A stretch of 64,000 nt of DNA from Anaerolineae bacterium (GCA_013178185.1 JABLXC010000002.1:62001-126000); one strand, 5' to 3'; numbered from the stretch's first letter, positions 35,382 through 44,379 are shown. Numbers and translations are program-made. The notes: generated from the letters alone by a model not told the origin.

Positions 35382-35632
35382 CGGTTGTCTTCCTGTAAAT
35401 ATTTTCTGACCAGCTTGATCCCTTCGCTGGATTCAAGGTGGCGTCCCGTGGAAAGCTTGGAGTAAAGAAGCTTGCCGTTCACGGTCAGCTCAAACCGGCC
35501 TCCATCCGAAGGCACCAGCGCAATTCGTTCGATCTCAGGCTCAAACTCCTTCAGCAAATCCACCACCAGACCGGCGGCGCGATCGGTGTAGTGTCAAACA
35601 GCGCAGTATTCCAGTTGGATATCAAGAAGCAT
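35378..35632 (-). CDS. SelW-like selenoprotein (Rdx family), TGA read as Sec
   Basis: 84 residues if the in-frame TGA at 35596-35594 is read as selenocysteine. It starts at ATG 35632 (MLLDIQLEYCAVU), with GGAAGGA four bases before it. Cys10-Ala-Val-Sec13 is exactly the CxxU redox motif position of the SelW/SelT/SelH thioredoxin-like family. The rest (RAAGLVVDLLKEFEPEIERI, then FELTVNGKLLYSK) is a normal Rdx domain. A stop-respecting call would keep only the last 62 residues and lose the motif. A SECIS-like hairpin follows the TGA. Likely a redox protein; the partner is unknown. Overlaps trpS by ATGA. Confidence 0.85.
35561..35579 (-). promoter_or_regulatory. Bacterial SECIS-like hairpin in the SelW-like gene
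   Basis: On the minus strand CGCCGCC and GGTGGTG pair over seven positions (two G-U) around the loop GGTCT. The first G of the loop lies 21 bases after the TGA, within the known range for bacterial SECIS elements. The GGUCU loop is the same as in the E. coli fdhF element as I remember it. Confidence 0.7.
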
Positions 35633-35763
35633 AGCGTCCTTCCGGGCAGGTATGTTGCAGGCTCAAAACCAAAACAATTGTCCACCGTTTTGGTCAGTCT
35701 TCAGGGTTTTCCCTTTGGTAGGGTTGATTATAACAGCACTCCTTTTTTTGGTAAAATCCATCT

Positions 35764-36411
35764 ATGAGCGTCAGGGTGTTTCCAGAGGGGATTCCGGTCA
35801 ATAAGCGGCTGTTCGACCTGATCTTAACCATCCCAGGTCTTCTTTTGATTTCTCCACTCCTGCTCGGGGTGGCGCTGTGCCTCTGGATTGCAGAAGGTCC
35901 TCCGATCCTCTTCCGGCAGGAACGGCCGGGATACAAAGGGAAGATTTTTCGCCTATACAAATTCCGCACCATGCGCAGCCAGTTCGATCAGCACGGTCGC
36001 CCGCTGCCAGACGCTCAGCGTCTCACGCCCATCGGCCGGTTTCTGCGAGCGTTCAGCATTGACGAGTTGCCGGAATGTCTCAACGTCATCAAGGGAGAAA
36101 TGAGCCTGGTGGGGCCGCGCCCGCTCCTCGTCCAGTATCTGGATCGCTACACCCCCGAACAGATGCGTCGCCACGACGTCTTACCCGGCATCACCGGCTG
36201 GGCGCAAATCAACGGCCGCAACGCCCTCACCTGGGAAGAGAAATTTCGCCTGGATGTCTGGTATGTAGATCACCGTTCGTTCTGGCTGGATCTCAAAATC
36301 CTATTTCTCACCTTCTGGAAAGCCCTGCGACGCGAAGGCGTCAGTCAGCCAGGCGAAGCAACCGCCAAAGAGTTTCTGGGAAGTAAGAATATGAGCGAAA
36401 ATAGAGAATAA
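35764..36411 (+). CDS. Polyprenyl-phosphate sugar phosphotransferase (bacterial sugar transferase, PglC/WcaJ C-terminal type)
   Basis: 215 residues. A single N-terminal membrane-associated helix (FDLILTIPGLLLISPLLLGV) is followed by the catalytic domain: RQERPGYKGKIFRLYKFRTM, then SIDELPECLNVIKGEMSLVGPRP with the catalytic Asp-Glu pair, and GITGWAQINGRN. Transfers a sugar phosphate to undecaprenyl phosphate. It is the second initiator in the window, 15 kb from the glycan cluster. TAAAAT lies six bases before the ATG and no ribosome site is visible. Confidence 0.92.
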   Translation: MSVRVFPEGIPVNKRLFDLILTIPGLLLISPLLLGVALCLWIAEGPPILFRQERPGYKGKIFRLYKFRTMRSQFDQHGRPLPDAQRLTPIGRFLRAFSIDELPECLNVIKGEMSLVGPRPLLVQYLDRYTPEQMRRHDVLPGITGWAQINGRNALTWEEKFRLDVWYVDHRSFWLDLKILFLTFWKALRREGVSQPGEATAKEFLGSKNMSENRE

Positions 36412-36474
36412 AGAATTGTATACGCTTTTGGATGGCGTTTTGACAGATTTTGGCAACACTTTTCAGAACAAACT

Positions 36475-36494
36475 TTCTAGCAAGTATGCTAGAA
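36475..36494. promoter_or_regulatory. Inverted repeat upstream of the methyltransferase gene
   Basis: TTCTAGCA-AGTA-TGCTAGAA is a perfect 8-bp inverted repeat, 37 bases before the ATG. TTGACA is at 36440-36445 and a possible TAGAAT overlaps the right arm. The layout suits an operator through which the methyltransferase or another regulator controls the R-M genes. Confidence 0.45.
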
Positions 36495-36531
36495 TTAATT
36501 CGTAAAGTAGAAATGACTTACATGGAAAAAG

Positions 36532-38184
36532 ATGATCAAATACATCTCAGAAAATGAGTTAGAGAGGATCTCAGACGAACCGCAGTCTTGCTACGACTAT
36601 GTTGTTGTCATTGCTGGTAAGCTGATTCAGTCTTTTCAGATCCAAGAAATTACCAGTATTCTTGAACAAGCCATCCGCTTATTGAAACCAACAGGATTAT
36701 TATTTGTCCAGGGGACTCCCGACTTCTTACCCGAATTAGGTGTATTTCTGGATAAAACCTTGAGGTTTAAGTATTGGATCGCAGTTGAATCTACCCTGCA
36801 CCGACCCACGCATGGTCTACCATCTGTTCATGCTGGCGTCCTCATGTTCTCAAAAAGCAACCGGTTTGAAATCAATCGGGTTCGTTTCCCACATCAGCGA
36901 TGTTCACATTGCGGAAAGACGCTGCGTGACTGGGGCGGAAAGTCCCACCTGATGCACCCTGAAGGCCGGGCAATTTCCGATGTATGGAAGGATTTGCCGG
37001 TAGAGGATAACTATTCCGTCTTATCCAACTCCGCCCTGGAAGTGATTATCAAAATGGTCTCTGGAGAAGAAGAGCAAAAAAGCGGCCTAATTTTTCCAAA
37101 GGAAGGGGTACAGTCCGATGCCGGGAGGATTGCAGAACCATCGGCACAATATCGCCTTCCTTTTATTGAAGCTCAAGAGACAAAGATTGCCCCTCGAATA
37201 AGCGATATTGAAGAGGAGAAACTGTGGAATGTAATTCTTCAGGGGGATGCGATTGAGATTTTACGCCAGTATCCCAGCGACTCCGTGGATCTTGTTTTTG
37301 CAGATCCTCCCTATAATCTCGACAAATCTTATAACGTCTATGCTGATGAGCTTGATCTAGAACAATATCTATCATGGTGTAATGCCTGGCTGGATGAATA
37401 TATTCGGATATTAAAGCCGACGGGCTCTCTTTATATCCTGAACCTGCCTCGCTGGGCAATGTATCATGCCAGTTACCTTAACAAAAAAATGCATTTTCAA
37501 AACTGGATAGTTTGGGATGCTTTATCTGAACCGCGCGGCAAATTAATGCCTGCCCATTACAGTTTGCTATTTTACACAAAACACCCCAGCAATTTTATTT
37601 TGAATTCGATCAATGGCAACCAAATTGATTCCCGTCAATATTGTTTGCGAACAAGCTGTATTCGCAGCCGAAAAGCCACTGGCGAAGACAAAAAAGAGCC
37701 TCTGACTGATATCTGGTCTGATATTCATCGAATTAAGCATCGCCGTGACCGGGATTATCACCCTTGCCAGCTTCCGGATGATTTGCTCAAACGGATTATC
37801 CTCATGTCAACGAACGAGGGAGGGATTGTGCTGGATGCGCTGGTTGGCACCGGCACAACGGCGGTTATGGCCGCAAAACTCAATCGCCGTTACGTTGCAA
37901 TTGATATTGATCCCGAATATGTAAAAATTACGAACGAAAAATTAGCTGAAATACAATCCTTTGGAAAAGTATTGCGGGTAAGTACACAAAAGCAATCTTC
38001 GAAGTACTCTAAAAAAGAGTTACAACTTGAACTACGGAGATTGACTTTGGAATTAGGGCATTTACCCACTCAAGAAGACGTTTTGAAACACGGACGCTAT
38101 GGTTTACAGCCATACCTGGATAGTTTCACGAGCTGGGGGAAAGCGTTGAAGGCAGCCAAATTGGAGATTCAAAATGGCCATTAA
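36532..38184 (+). CDS. Type II DNA methyltransferase, beta-class order, with degenerate N-terminal duplicate and HEAR motif
   Basis: 550 residues. The catalytic C-terminal part has the DPPY motif (VFADPPYNL, about 258-261) before the AdoMet-binding motif (LDALVGTGTTAV, about 427), i.e. beta-class order, used by N6-adenine or N4-cytosine enzymes. Residues 20-175 look like the second half of another copy of the same domain (IRLLKPTGLLFV, then a Cys-x2-Cys and DWGGKSHLMHPEGR) but lack DPPY and the AdoMet motif. Residues about 500-545 (LGHLPTQEDVLKHGRYG, SWGKALKAAKL) resemble the homing-endonuclease-associated repeat. Low G+C; paired with the nuclease gene. Confidence 0.85.
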   Translation: MIKYISENELERISDEPQSCYDYVVVIAGKLIQSFQIQEITSILEQAIRLLKPTGLLFVQGTPDFLPELGVFLDKTLRFKYWIAVESTLHRPTHGLPSVHAGVLMFSKSNRFEINRVRFPHQRCSHCGKTLRDWGGKSHLMHPEGRAISDVWKDLPVEDNYSVLSNSALEVIIKMVSGEEEQKSGLIFPKEGVQSDAGRIAEPSAQYRLPFIEAQETKIAPRISDIEEEKLWNVILQGDAIEILRQYPSDSVDLVFADPPYNLDKSYNVYADELDLEQYLSWCNAWLDEYIRILKPTGSLYILNLPRWAMYHASYLNKKMHFQNWIVWDALSEPRGKLMPAHYSLLFYTKHPSNFILNSINGNQIDSRQYCLRTSCIRSRKATGEDKKEPLTDIWSDIHRIKHRRDRDYHPCQLPDDLLKRIILMSTNEGGIVLDALVGTGTTAVMAAKLNRRYVAIDIDPEYVKITNEKLAEIQSFGKVLRVSTQKQSSKYSKKELQLELRRLTLELGHLPTQEDVLKHGRYGLQPYLDSFTSWGKALKAAKLEIQNGH

Positions 38185-39124
38185 AAAACTCACCTTCGAA
38201 GAGGCGTGGGATACATCCACCATATTTTACGTTGACGATGATTTGGAAAATGAAATTGATCAAAAGGTAAGATCTCTGTTGGAGACAGCAGAAGATACGC
38301 GAATTACCGATGGCGACCCTATCGATGAGGGGCTGGTAAAAGAGTTTCTCCTTCAACGAGAGCTGGGGCTGGATGTTATCCTGCTGGAAATTGAACTGTC
38401 CGAAGAAAAATTCATGCGGATAATCTCACTTCTTCGTAAGTTAGGCCGAGTGAAGGGCGGATTTGATACAGAATGGAGCATTCAAAAAATCAAAACGAAA
38501 CTCCGCCAGGATCCTGATTTCTTAGATAGGGTTGTGAATTTACTCCTCAATGGGAAGCGAGATGCTGAATTAAGTCAGTATATCCCACGCTATTACCTGG
38601 AGACGTTAAACTACAGCGAAATACGGAGCAGTTCCTTCGCGGCGCGGTACGTCCGCTATAAAAAGTCACTCATTGGGACATACTCGGGAAGGAAAGGCTA
38701 CAAAGTAGAAGAACAGATCAGGAATATTCTTGAAGATTTTAGGCACCGATATGGCGTTCCTTTTGCAAAGGGAAGGTCGTTGTATATTGAGACAGACATT
38801 GATTTCGCAGTCCCAACGCTCGAAGACCCCTGGGTCATTATTATGAGCTCATTTCAGGAAACAACGAGCAGTGGCCAATCCACAAAGGCTAGAGATATGT
38901 TAAACGCCTATGAAAAGGTCCAACGCGCTAACAGCCGATATAACGAAAACCGTGTATTCATTAATTTCGTTGATGGCGGCGGCTGGTTGGCTCGAAAAAG
39001 GGATTATCAAAGATTGGTAAACCAGTGTCATTATTTTGTAAATTTAAGGACGCTCAACCAGCTTGAGGAAATCCTTTTACAGACCGTTCCAAAACGATAT
39101 TTTGCGCCAGCAGACAAGCAATAA
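38174..39124 (+). CDS. Probable type II restriction endonuclease
   Basis: 316 residues; start overlaps the methyltransferase end by 11 bases. No family is certain. The C-terminal half resembles PD-(D/E)xK restriction enzymes: GRKGYKVEEQIRNILEDF, then YIETDIDFAVPTLEDPWVII (candidate metal-binding Asp residues), SSFQETTSSGQSTKARD and FINFVDGGGWLARKRDY. The N-terminal half is helical and may recognise DNA. Low G+C like its partner. Overlap with a modification gene is the strongest argument for the assignment. Confidence 0.72.
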   Translation: MAIKKLTFEEAWDTSTIFYVDDDLENEIDQKVRSLLETAEDTRITDGDPIDEGLVKEFLLQRELGLDVILLEIELSEEKFMRIISLLRKLGRVKGGFDTEWSIQKIKTKLRQDPDFLDRVVNLLLNGKRDAELSQYIPRYYLETLNYSEIRSSSFAARYVRYKKSLIGTYSGRKGYKVEEQIRNILEDFRHRYGVPFAKGRSLYIETDIDFAVPTLEDPWVIIMSSFQETTSSGQSTKARDMLNAYEKVQRANSRYNENRVFINFVDGGGWLARKRDYQRLVNQCHYFVNLRTLNQLEEILLQTVPKRYFAPADKQ

Positions 39125-39407
39125 GAAGCATAGAGCAAGTTCACTGTTAGCGTCATCTAAAAGACCAGGCATGCGCCAACAAGCTGGAAGCCGGTTTGTA
39201 GTACCTGGCAACTCCCGTAGAAAGTAGCTTGAACAATCGGAGTGACCCGGCTTATCTACACCGTTTCCAGCTTTCTAAAGACTTATGAGAACTTACGTAG
39301 TAGTGGTGATCCCGTCAAAATCTTGACCCTTTCTTGATGCCTATTCTCAACTCCTTAATTCCAAATTGACGCACAACTGAATACACTGCTTCCATTGGAG
39401 GCACAAC
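39125..39407. other. Intergenic leader between R-M pair and kdp operon
   Basis: About 280 bases without a gene. It contains a paired element: AAGCTGGAA (39181-39189) with TTCCAGCTT (39265-39273), nested with TGTAG (39197-39201) and CTACA (39256-39260). It does not fit the c-di-AMP riboswitch consensus that I know for potassium genes. It could be a leader RNA for kdp or the scar of a mobile element. No clear promoter pair is visible. Confidence 0.35.
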
Positions 39408-39506
39408 ATGGATGATCTGCTTTATATCGGACTCGCTGCTTTTTTATTCGCGCTGACCCTAGGCTTGATCCACGTTTGCGAGCGGTTGATGGAGGATAAA
39501 TCATGA
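39408..39506 (+). CDS. Kdp-associated small membrane peptide
   Basis: 32 residues, MDDLLYIGLAAFLFALTLGL then IHVCERLMEDKS: a single membrane helix with charged ends. TGGAGG lies eight bases before the ATG. Its TGA overlaps the kdpF ATG (ATGA). I have seen similar tiny ORFs before kdpF in other genomes but know of no assigned function. Confidence 0.7.
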   Translation: MDDLLYIGLAAFLFALTLGLIHVCERLMEDKS

Positions 39507-39595
39507 ATGCTTTGTACATCATCACGGGCGCCATCACCCTGGTCTTGTTCGTGTACCTCGTACTGGCGCTCCTCAAACCAGAGCGGTTCGGATGA
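39503..39595 (+). CDS. kdpF: Potassium-transporting ATPase subunit KdpF
   Basis: 30 residues, one membrane helix ending in LKPERFG, a typical KdpF end. Stabilises the KdpABC complex. Overlaps kdpA by ATGA. Confidence 0.88.
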   Translation: MNALYIITGAITLVLFVYLVLALLKPERFG

Positions 39596-41334
39596 ATATT
39601 TACAGCTGGATTCAACTTGCTTTTTACCTGGTAGTTTTGCTGGCCCTGGTAAAACCACTCGGTTCGTTTATGGCAAGAGTCTATCAAGGCGAGCGCACTT
39701 TTCTTGACCCTGTACTGAGCTCTGTCGAGAGGTTTATTTATCGCGCTTCAGGCGTAAACCCTGAAGAGGAGATGAACTGGAAGACCTACGCCATTGCCAT
39801 GATGGTATTCAATTTTCTGGGGTTCATGGCGCTTTACGGTCTGCAACGTTTCCAGGCTGGGTTGCCTCTTAACCCGCAAGGACTGGGCGCTGTTACGCCT
39901 GATTCTTCGTGGAATACCGCAGTCAGTTTTGTAACCAATACCAACTGGCAGGGATACGGCGGTGAAGTGACCATGAGCTATCTTTCACAAATGCTTGGCC
40001 TGGCGGTGCAGAATTTTGTTTCAGCAGCTACGGGTATGGCGGTGCTTGCCGCCTTTGTGCGCAGTTTTGCCCGCCATACAGCGAAGATCATCGGAAACTT
40101 TTGGGTAGATTTGACACGTAGCACGCTATACATTCTGTTGCCTATGTCGCTAATAGTTGCACTGGTTCTTGTTTCGCAGGGCGTTGTTCAAACCCTCAGC
40201 CCATATAAAACGGGCGCATTGCTCCAACCCACAACCGATTCGAGCGGAAAAGCAGTAACCGAGCAAGTGTTGGCCATTGGTCCTGCCGCTTCGCAGGTCG
40301 CCATCAAACAACTTGGCACGAACGGCGGCGGATTTTTCAACGTCAACTCATCCCATCCGTTTGAAAATGCAACACCCTTTTCAAATTTCTCCGAGATGCT
40401 GTCCATTCTCATGATCCCTGCCGCGCTTTGCTACACCTTTGGAAAGATGGTTGGCGATACACGCCAGGGTTGGGCGCTGCTCGTCGCGATGACAATTGTC
40501 TTTGTGCTTCTGCTTGGTGTTGCAATCCTGGCGGAAAAAGGCGGCAACCCGGTCTTCACGGTCATGGGCGTTGATCAGGCGCAGACCAATATCAACCCCG
40601 GCGGTAACATGGAAGGTAAGGAAGTACGGTTTGGCATCGTGAACTCTGTACTCTGGGCAACCGCAACAACCGCCGCATCGAATGGATCGGTCAACTCCAT
40701 GCACGACTCATATATGCCAATTGGTGGACTCGTCCCCCTGTGGCTCATACAGCTTGGAGAGATTGTTTATGGTGGCGTCGGTTCTGGCCTGTCAGGCATG
40801 TTGGTGTTTGTCATTATTGCAGTCTTCGTCTCTGGCTTGATGGTAGGTCGCACCCCAGAATACCTTGGAAAAAAGATCGAAGCCTATGAAATGAAGATGG
40901 CGTCCATCGTGATTCTCATCCCTGTCATGGTGGTGCTGGTTGGGACGGCGGCTGCAGTGATGACCGAAGCGGGCCGGGCAACAATTCACAACCCCTCGGC
41001 GCATGGGTTCAGCGAAGTACTGTACGCGTTCTCATCCGCCGGAAACAACAATGGCTCTGCGTTTGCTGGTCTGGGGGCGAACACCTCTTTCTACAATATT
41101 GCACTGGGTATTGCCATGTTCATTGCAAGATATTGGGTAATGATTCCCATTCTGGCGATTGCGAGTTCACTGGCAAACAAAAAGAAAGTGCCTGCCAGTG
41201 CTGGGACATTGCCAACGCACACTCCGCTATTCATTGCCTGGCTCATCGGCGTCATCGTCTTAGTAGGCGCGCTGAGTTTCCTGCCTGCTCTGGCGCTCGG
41301 TCCGATTGTGGAGCACATCATGATATTTGGATAA
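39592..41334 (+). CDS. kdpA: Potassium-transporting ATPase subunit A
   Basis: 580 residues, about ten hydrophobic helices; the K+-binding, channel-like subunit. Selectivity-filter-like loops include TNTNWQGYGGEVTMSY and TNGGGFFNVNSSHPFENATP. Full family length. Translationally coupled to kdpF; followed by a 90-base gap with a repeat before kdpB. Confidence 0.96.
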   Translation: MNIYSWIQLAFYLVVLLALVKPLGSFMARVYQGERTFLDPVLSSVERFIYRASGVNPEEEMNWKTYAIAMMVFNFLGFMALYGLQRFQAGLPLNPQGLGAVTPDSSWNTAVSFVTNTNWQGYGGEVTMSYLSQMLGLAVQNFVSAATGMAVLAAFVRSFARHTAKIIGNFWVDLTRSTLYILLPMSLIVALVLVSQGVVQTLSPYKTGALLQPTTDSSGKAVTEQVLAIGPAASQVAIKQLGTNGGGFFNVNSSHPFENATPFSNFSEMLSILMIPAALCYTFGKMVGDTRQGWALLVAMTIVFVLLLGVAILAEKGGNPVFTVMGVDQAQTNINPGGNMEGKEVRFGIVNSVLWATATTAASNGSVNSMHDSYMPIGGLVPLWLIQLGEIVYGGVGSGLSGMLVFVIIAVFVSGLMVGRTPEYLGKKIEAYEMKMASIVILIPVMVVLVGTAAAVMTEAGRATIHNPSAHGFSEVLYAFSSAGNNNGSAFAGLGANTSFYNIALGIAMFIARYWVMIPILAIASSLANKKKVPASAGTLPTHTPLFIAWLIGVIVLVGALSFLPALALGPIVEHIMIFG

Positions 41335-41343
41335 AGAATTAAT

Positions 41344-41412
41344 CACAGAGCGCACGGAGATTAACGAGAAAACAAAAAGGAATCTCTGCGCATTCTGTGT
41401 TCTCTGTGGTGA
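41344..41412. repeat. Imperfect inverted repeat between kdpA and kdpB
   Basis: CACAGAGCGCACGGAGAT on the left and CTCTGTG-rich sequence ending TTCTCTGTGGTG on the right form an imperfect palindrome around an A-rich centre. This CACAGAG/CTCTGTG element is one I recall as dispersed in many environmental genomes. It sits inside an otherwise tightly packed operon, 13 bases before the kdpB start. Confidence 0.55.
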
Positions 41413-41424
41413 AAAGAGGAATGT

Positions 41425-43521
41425 ATGTCTGCTAAAAACAAAACCCAAGCCCGCCGCAAGATATATCAACGCGCCGTGCTGGAATCCTTTATCAAACTTA
41501 ACCCGCGCTGGATGGTGCGCAACCCTGTCATGTTCGTTGCAGAAGTGGGAAGCGCACTCACGACCATACTGTGGATTCAAGCCCTGCTCGGACAGGGCAA
41601 AGCACCCGCCAGGTTCATCGGCGCGATTGCATTGTGGCTGTGGTTCACGGTGCTGTTTGCAAACTTCTCCGAAGCCGTAGCAGAAGGGCGCGGCAAGGCG
41701 CAAGCAGAGTCACTGCGTAAGGCAAGGCAGGATACGCCCGCAAAAAAGATTCGCGGTGAAGTAAAAGACGTTCAATCTGCGTTCTCCAAAGTGGAAGTCG
41801 TTTCATCCACTGAGCTTCGCAAGGATGACTTGTATCTCGTTGAAGCGGGTGACAACCTCCCCGCCGACGGTGAGGTTGTCATGGGTATTGCCTCGGTGGA
41901 TGAAAGCGCAGTGACGGGCGAATCCGCTCCTGTCGTGCGTGAGGCAGGCGGCGACCGTTCTGCTGTCACAGGCGGGACACGTTTGCTTTCCGACTATCTA
42001 ATCGTCCGCGTCAACGCTGACCCTGGCCAGGGTTTCCTTGATCGCATGATCAGCATGGTTGAAGGCGCAAAACGCCAGAAAACCCCGAACGAAATTGCGC
42101 TCAACATTTTGCTTGCGGGTTTCACGATCATCTTTCTCATTGTATGCGCCACACTGTTGCCATACTCCATTTACAGCGTTGGCGCGAGCGGGCAAGGCAA
42201 GCCCATTACCATCACCGTTCTTATCGCGCTGCTCATCTGTCTCATTCCCACCACCATCGGTGGTTTACTCTCTGCCATCGGCATCGCAGGCATAGACCGT
42301 ATGATCCAGCACAACGTTATTGCGATTTCGGGTCGTGCGGTAGAAGCGGCAGGTAATATAGATGTGCTTCTGCTCGACAAAACCGGAACCATCACGCTTG
42401 GTAATCGTCACGCGATAGCGTTCATCCCCCTTAACGGCGTTGCGGCGCAAGACCTTGCCGAAACTGCACAACTGGCATCCCTTGCCGACGAGACCCCCGA
42501 AGGTCGTTCGATTGTCATTCTTGCCAAGGAAAGATACGGGCTGCGCGGACAAACAATGGGCGCAAGCGAAAAAGCCCCGAGTGGAATGCGCTTCATCCCC
42601 TTCACTGCGCAAACCCGTATGAGCGGTGTGAACTACAACGGCGTAGAGATCCGCAAAGGCGCGCCCGACACGATAATCAACTTGATGCAGTCGAATGGAA
42701 ACCACGTCGCTTCGGACCTTCAGTCGATAGTTGAGGCCATTGCCCATGTTGGCGGGACGCCGCTGGTAGTGACTCGCAACAACAAGGCGTTGGGAGTCAT
42801 CCATTTGAAGGATATCGTCAAAGGCGGCATGAAGGAGCGCTTTGCACAGCTCCGCAAGATGGGCATCAAGACCGTGATGATCACGGGCGACAACCCGCTC
42901 ACCGCCGCCGCCATCGCCGCCGAAGCGGGTGTAGACGATTTCCTGGCGCAAGCCACCCCCGAAGCCAAGCTAAAACTCATCCGCGCATATCAAGCGGGTG
43001 GGCGATTGGTTGCCATGACAGGCGATGGCACCAACGACGCGCCTGCGCTCGCTCAAGCTGATGTGGCTGTAGCAATGAATACAGGCACACAGCCCGCGCG
43101 CGAAGCCGCTAACATGGTAGATTTGGACAGCAACCCCACGAAACTTATCGAGATCGTAGAAATTGGCAAACAACTGCTCATGACTCGCGGCGCGCTGACC
43201 ACCTTCAGCCTTGCCAACGACGTAAGCAAATACTTCGCTATCCTCCCTGCCGCGTTCGCAACAACCTATCCGCAGTTGAACGCCCTCAACGTCATGCGGC
43301 TTGCTACGCCCGAAAGCGCCATCATGTCCGCGGTGATATTCAATGCACTGATCATCATTGCACTGATCCCGCTCGCCCTGCAAGGCGTCCCCTATCGCGC
43401 CGTCGGAGCGGCGAAATTGCTGCGAGATAACCTTCTGGTTTACGGTCTTGGCGGTCTGATAGCGCCGTTCGTTGGCATCAAACTGATCAATATGATCCTC
43501 GTTTGGATTGGATGGGTTTAG
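41425..43521 (+). CDS. kdpB: Potassium-transporting ATPase subunit B (P-type ATPase)
   Basis: 698 residues. Catalytic P-type ATPase of the Kdp complex. [10 protein letters not shown] is the actuator loop and [14 protein letters not shown] holds the phosphorylated Asp. [20 protein letters not shown] and [20 protein letters not shown] are the P-domain motifs. Start at ATG 41425, preceded by AGAGGA. Confidence 0.97.
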   Translation: MSAKNKTQARRKIYQRAVLESFIKLNPRWMVRNPVMFVAEVGSALTTILWIQALLGQGKAPARFIGAIALWLWFTVLFANFSEAVAEGRGKAQAESLRKARQDTPAKKIRGEVKDVQSAFSKVEVVSSTELRKDDLYLVEAGDNLPADGEVVMGIASVDESAVTGESAPVVREAGGDRSAVTGGTRLLSDYLIVRVNADPGQGFLDRMISMVEGAKRQKTPNEIALNILLAGFTIIFLIVCATLLPYSIYSVGASGQGKPITITVLIALLICLIPTTIGGLLSAIGIAGIDRMIQHNVIAISGRAVEAAGNIDVLLLDKTGTITLGNRHAIAFIPLNGVAAQDLAETAQLASLADETPEGRSIVILAKERYGLRGQTMGASEKAPSGMRFIPFTAQTRMSGVNYNGVEIRKGAPDTIINLMQSNGNHVASDLQSIVEAIAHVGGTPLVVTRNNKALGVIHLKDIVKGGMKERFAQLRKMGIKTVMITGDNPLTAAAIAAEAGVDDFLAQATPEAKLKLIRAYQAGGRLVAMTGDGTNDAPALAQADVAVAMNTGTQPAREAANMVDLDSNPTKLIEIVEIGKQLLMTRGALTTFSLANDVSKYFAILPAAFATTYPQLNALNVMRLATPESAIMSAVIFNALIIIALIPLALQGVPYRAVGAAKLLRDNLLVYGLGGLIAPFVGIKLINMILVWIGWV

Positions 43522-43594
43522 GGGATAGCAGGGATTGTTCTAAAGCGCTAACTGTCCTGTGGCCGTCAAAATATCGGACAAAGGATTACAAATA

Positions 43595-43786
43595 ATGAAA
43601 CCAAATAAAAAATTCAACCTTCTCAAAACCCTGTTCAATGGCCTTGGGGCAGTCACAACTCTGGCTTTTGCCCTCTTTGCATGTGCGCCAGATACCATGA
43701 AAGTCCCCAATACAATGCGCCCCTGGTTCCTCCTTGCATTCATCGTTTGGTTTGTCCTCTACGCTACGGGAATGTTTAAACTATGA
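43595..43786 (+). CDS. Kdp-operon small membrane protein, unknown
   Basis: 63 residues between kdpB and kdpC, with two hydrophobic segments ([14 protein letters not shown] and [18 protein letters not shown]) and a basic N-terminus. AAAGGA precedes the ATG. Its stop overlaps the kdpC start by ATGA, so it is translated with the operon. No family recognised. Confidence 0.7.
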   Translation: MKPNKKFNLLKTLFNGLGAVTTLAFALFACAPDTMKVPNTMRPWFLLAFIVWFVLYATGMFKL

Positions 43787-44373
43787 AAACTCAAATTCGC
43801 CCCGCGCTCACAATGCTCTTGATCTTTACCGTGATCACCGGCGTCATTTATCCGTTAGTGGTAACCGGGATCGCTCAGATCGCATTTCCACACCAGGCAA
43901 ATGGAAGCCTGATCGTCATTGGCGGCAAGGCTTATGGATCTGAATTGATTGGACAACCATTTGATGCCCCCAAATATTTTTGGGGACGCCTCTCAGCCAC
44001 CGGAGACTTTCCCTACAACACCTTTAACGCGCATAGTCTGACCGCCTCCTCCGGCTCGAACTACGGGCCATTGAATCCAGCTCTGATGGAAATGATCCAA
44101 GCGCGCATCGACGCCCTACGTGCAGCAGACCCCAGAAACACACTTGCAATCCCTGTGGATCTCGTTACCGCTTCTGCCAGCGGCCTTGACCCGCACATCA
44201 GCGTTGCCGCAGCATTGTATCAGGTTCAGCGCGTGGCAGCAGCCCGCCGGTTGAGCGAAGCGGAAGTCGCGGCCCTGGTGGAAAAATACACAGAAGGCCG
44301 TCAGTTTGGCTTTTTAGGCGAACCGCGCGTCAATGTCCTTCTGTTGAATCTGGCGCTCGATAAGGTACAATAA
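43783..44373 (+). CDS. kdpC: Potassium-transporting ATPase subunit C
   Basis: 196 residues. One N-terminal membrane helix ([20 protein letters not shown]), then the periplasmic domain with [42 protein letters not shown] and [20 protein letters not shown], all typical. Stabilises the complex. Confidence 0.95.
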   Translation: MKTQIRPALTMLLIFTVITGVIYPLVVTGIAQIAFPHQANGSLIVIGGKAYGSELIGQPFDAPKYFWGRLSATGDFPYNTFNAHSLTASSGSNYGPLNPALMEMIQARIDALRAADPRNTLAIPVDLVTASASGLDPHISVAAALYQVQRVAAARRLSEAEVAALVEKYTEGRQFGFLGEPRVNVLLLNLALDKVQ

Positions 44374-44379
44374 TTTTTG

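Noticed and set aside
35378-35566. Short 62-residue protein starting at GTG 35566
   Set aside because: It starts inside the Rdx domain and lacks its redox motif; the reading through TGA from ATG 35632 explains the sequence better.
39181-39273. c-di-AMP (ydaO-type) riboswitch before kdp
   Set aside because: The pairing is there, but the conserved sequence blocks of that riboswitch, as I know them, are not.
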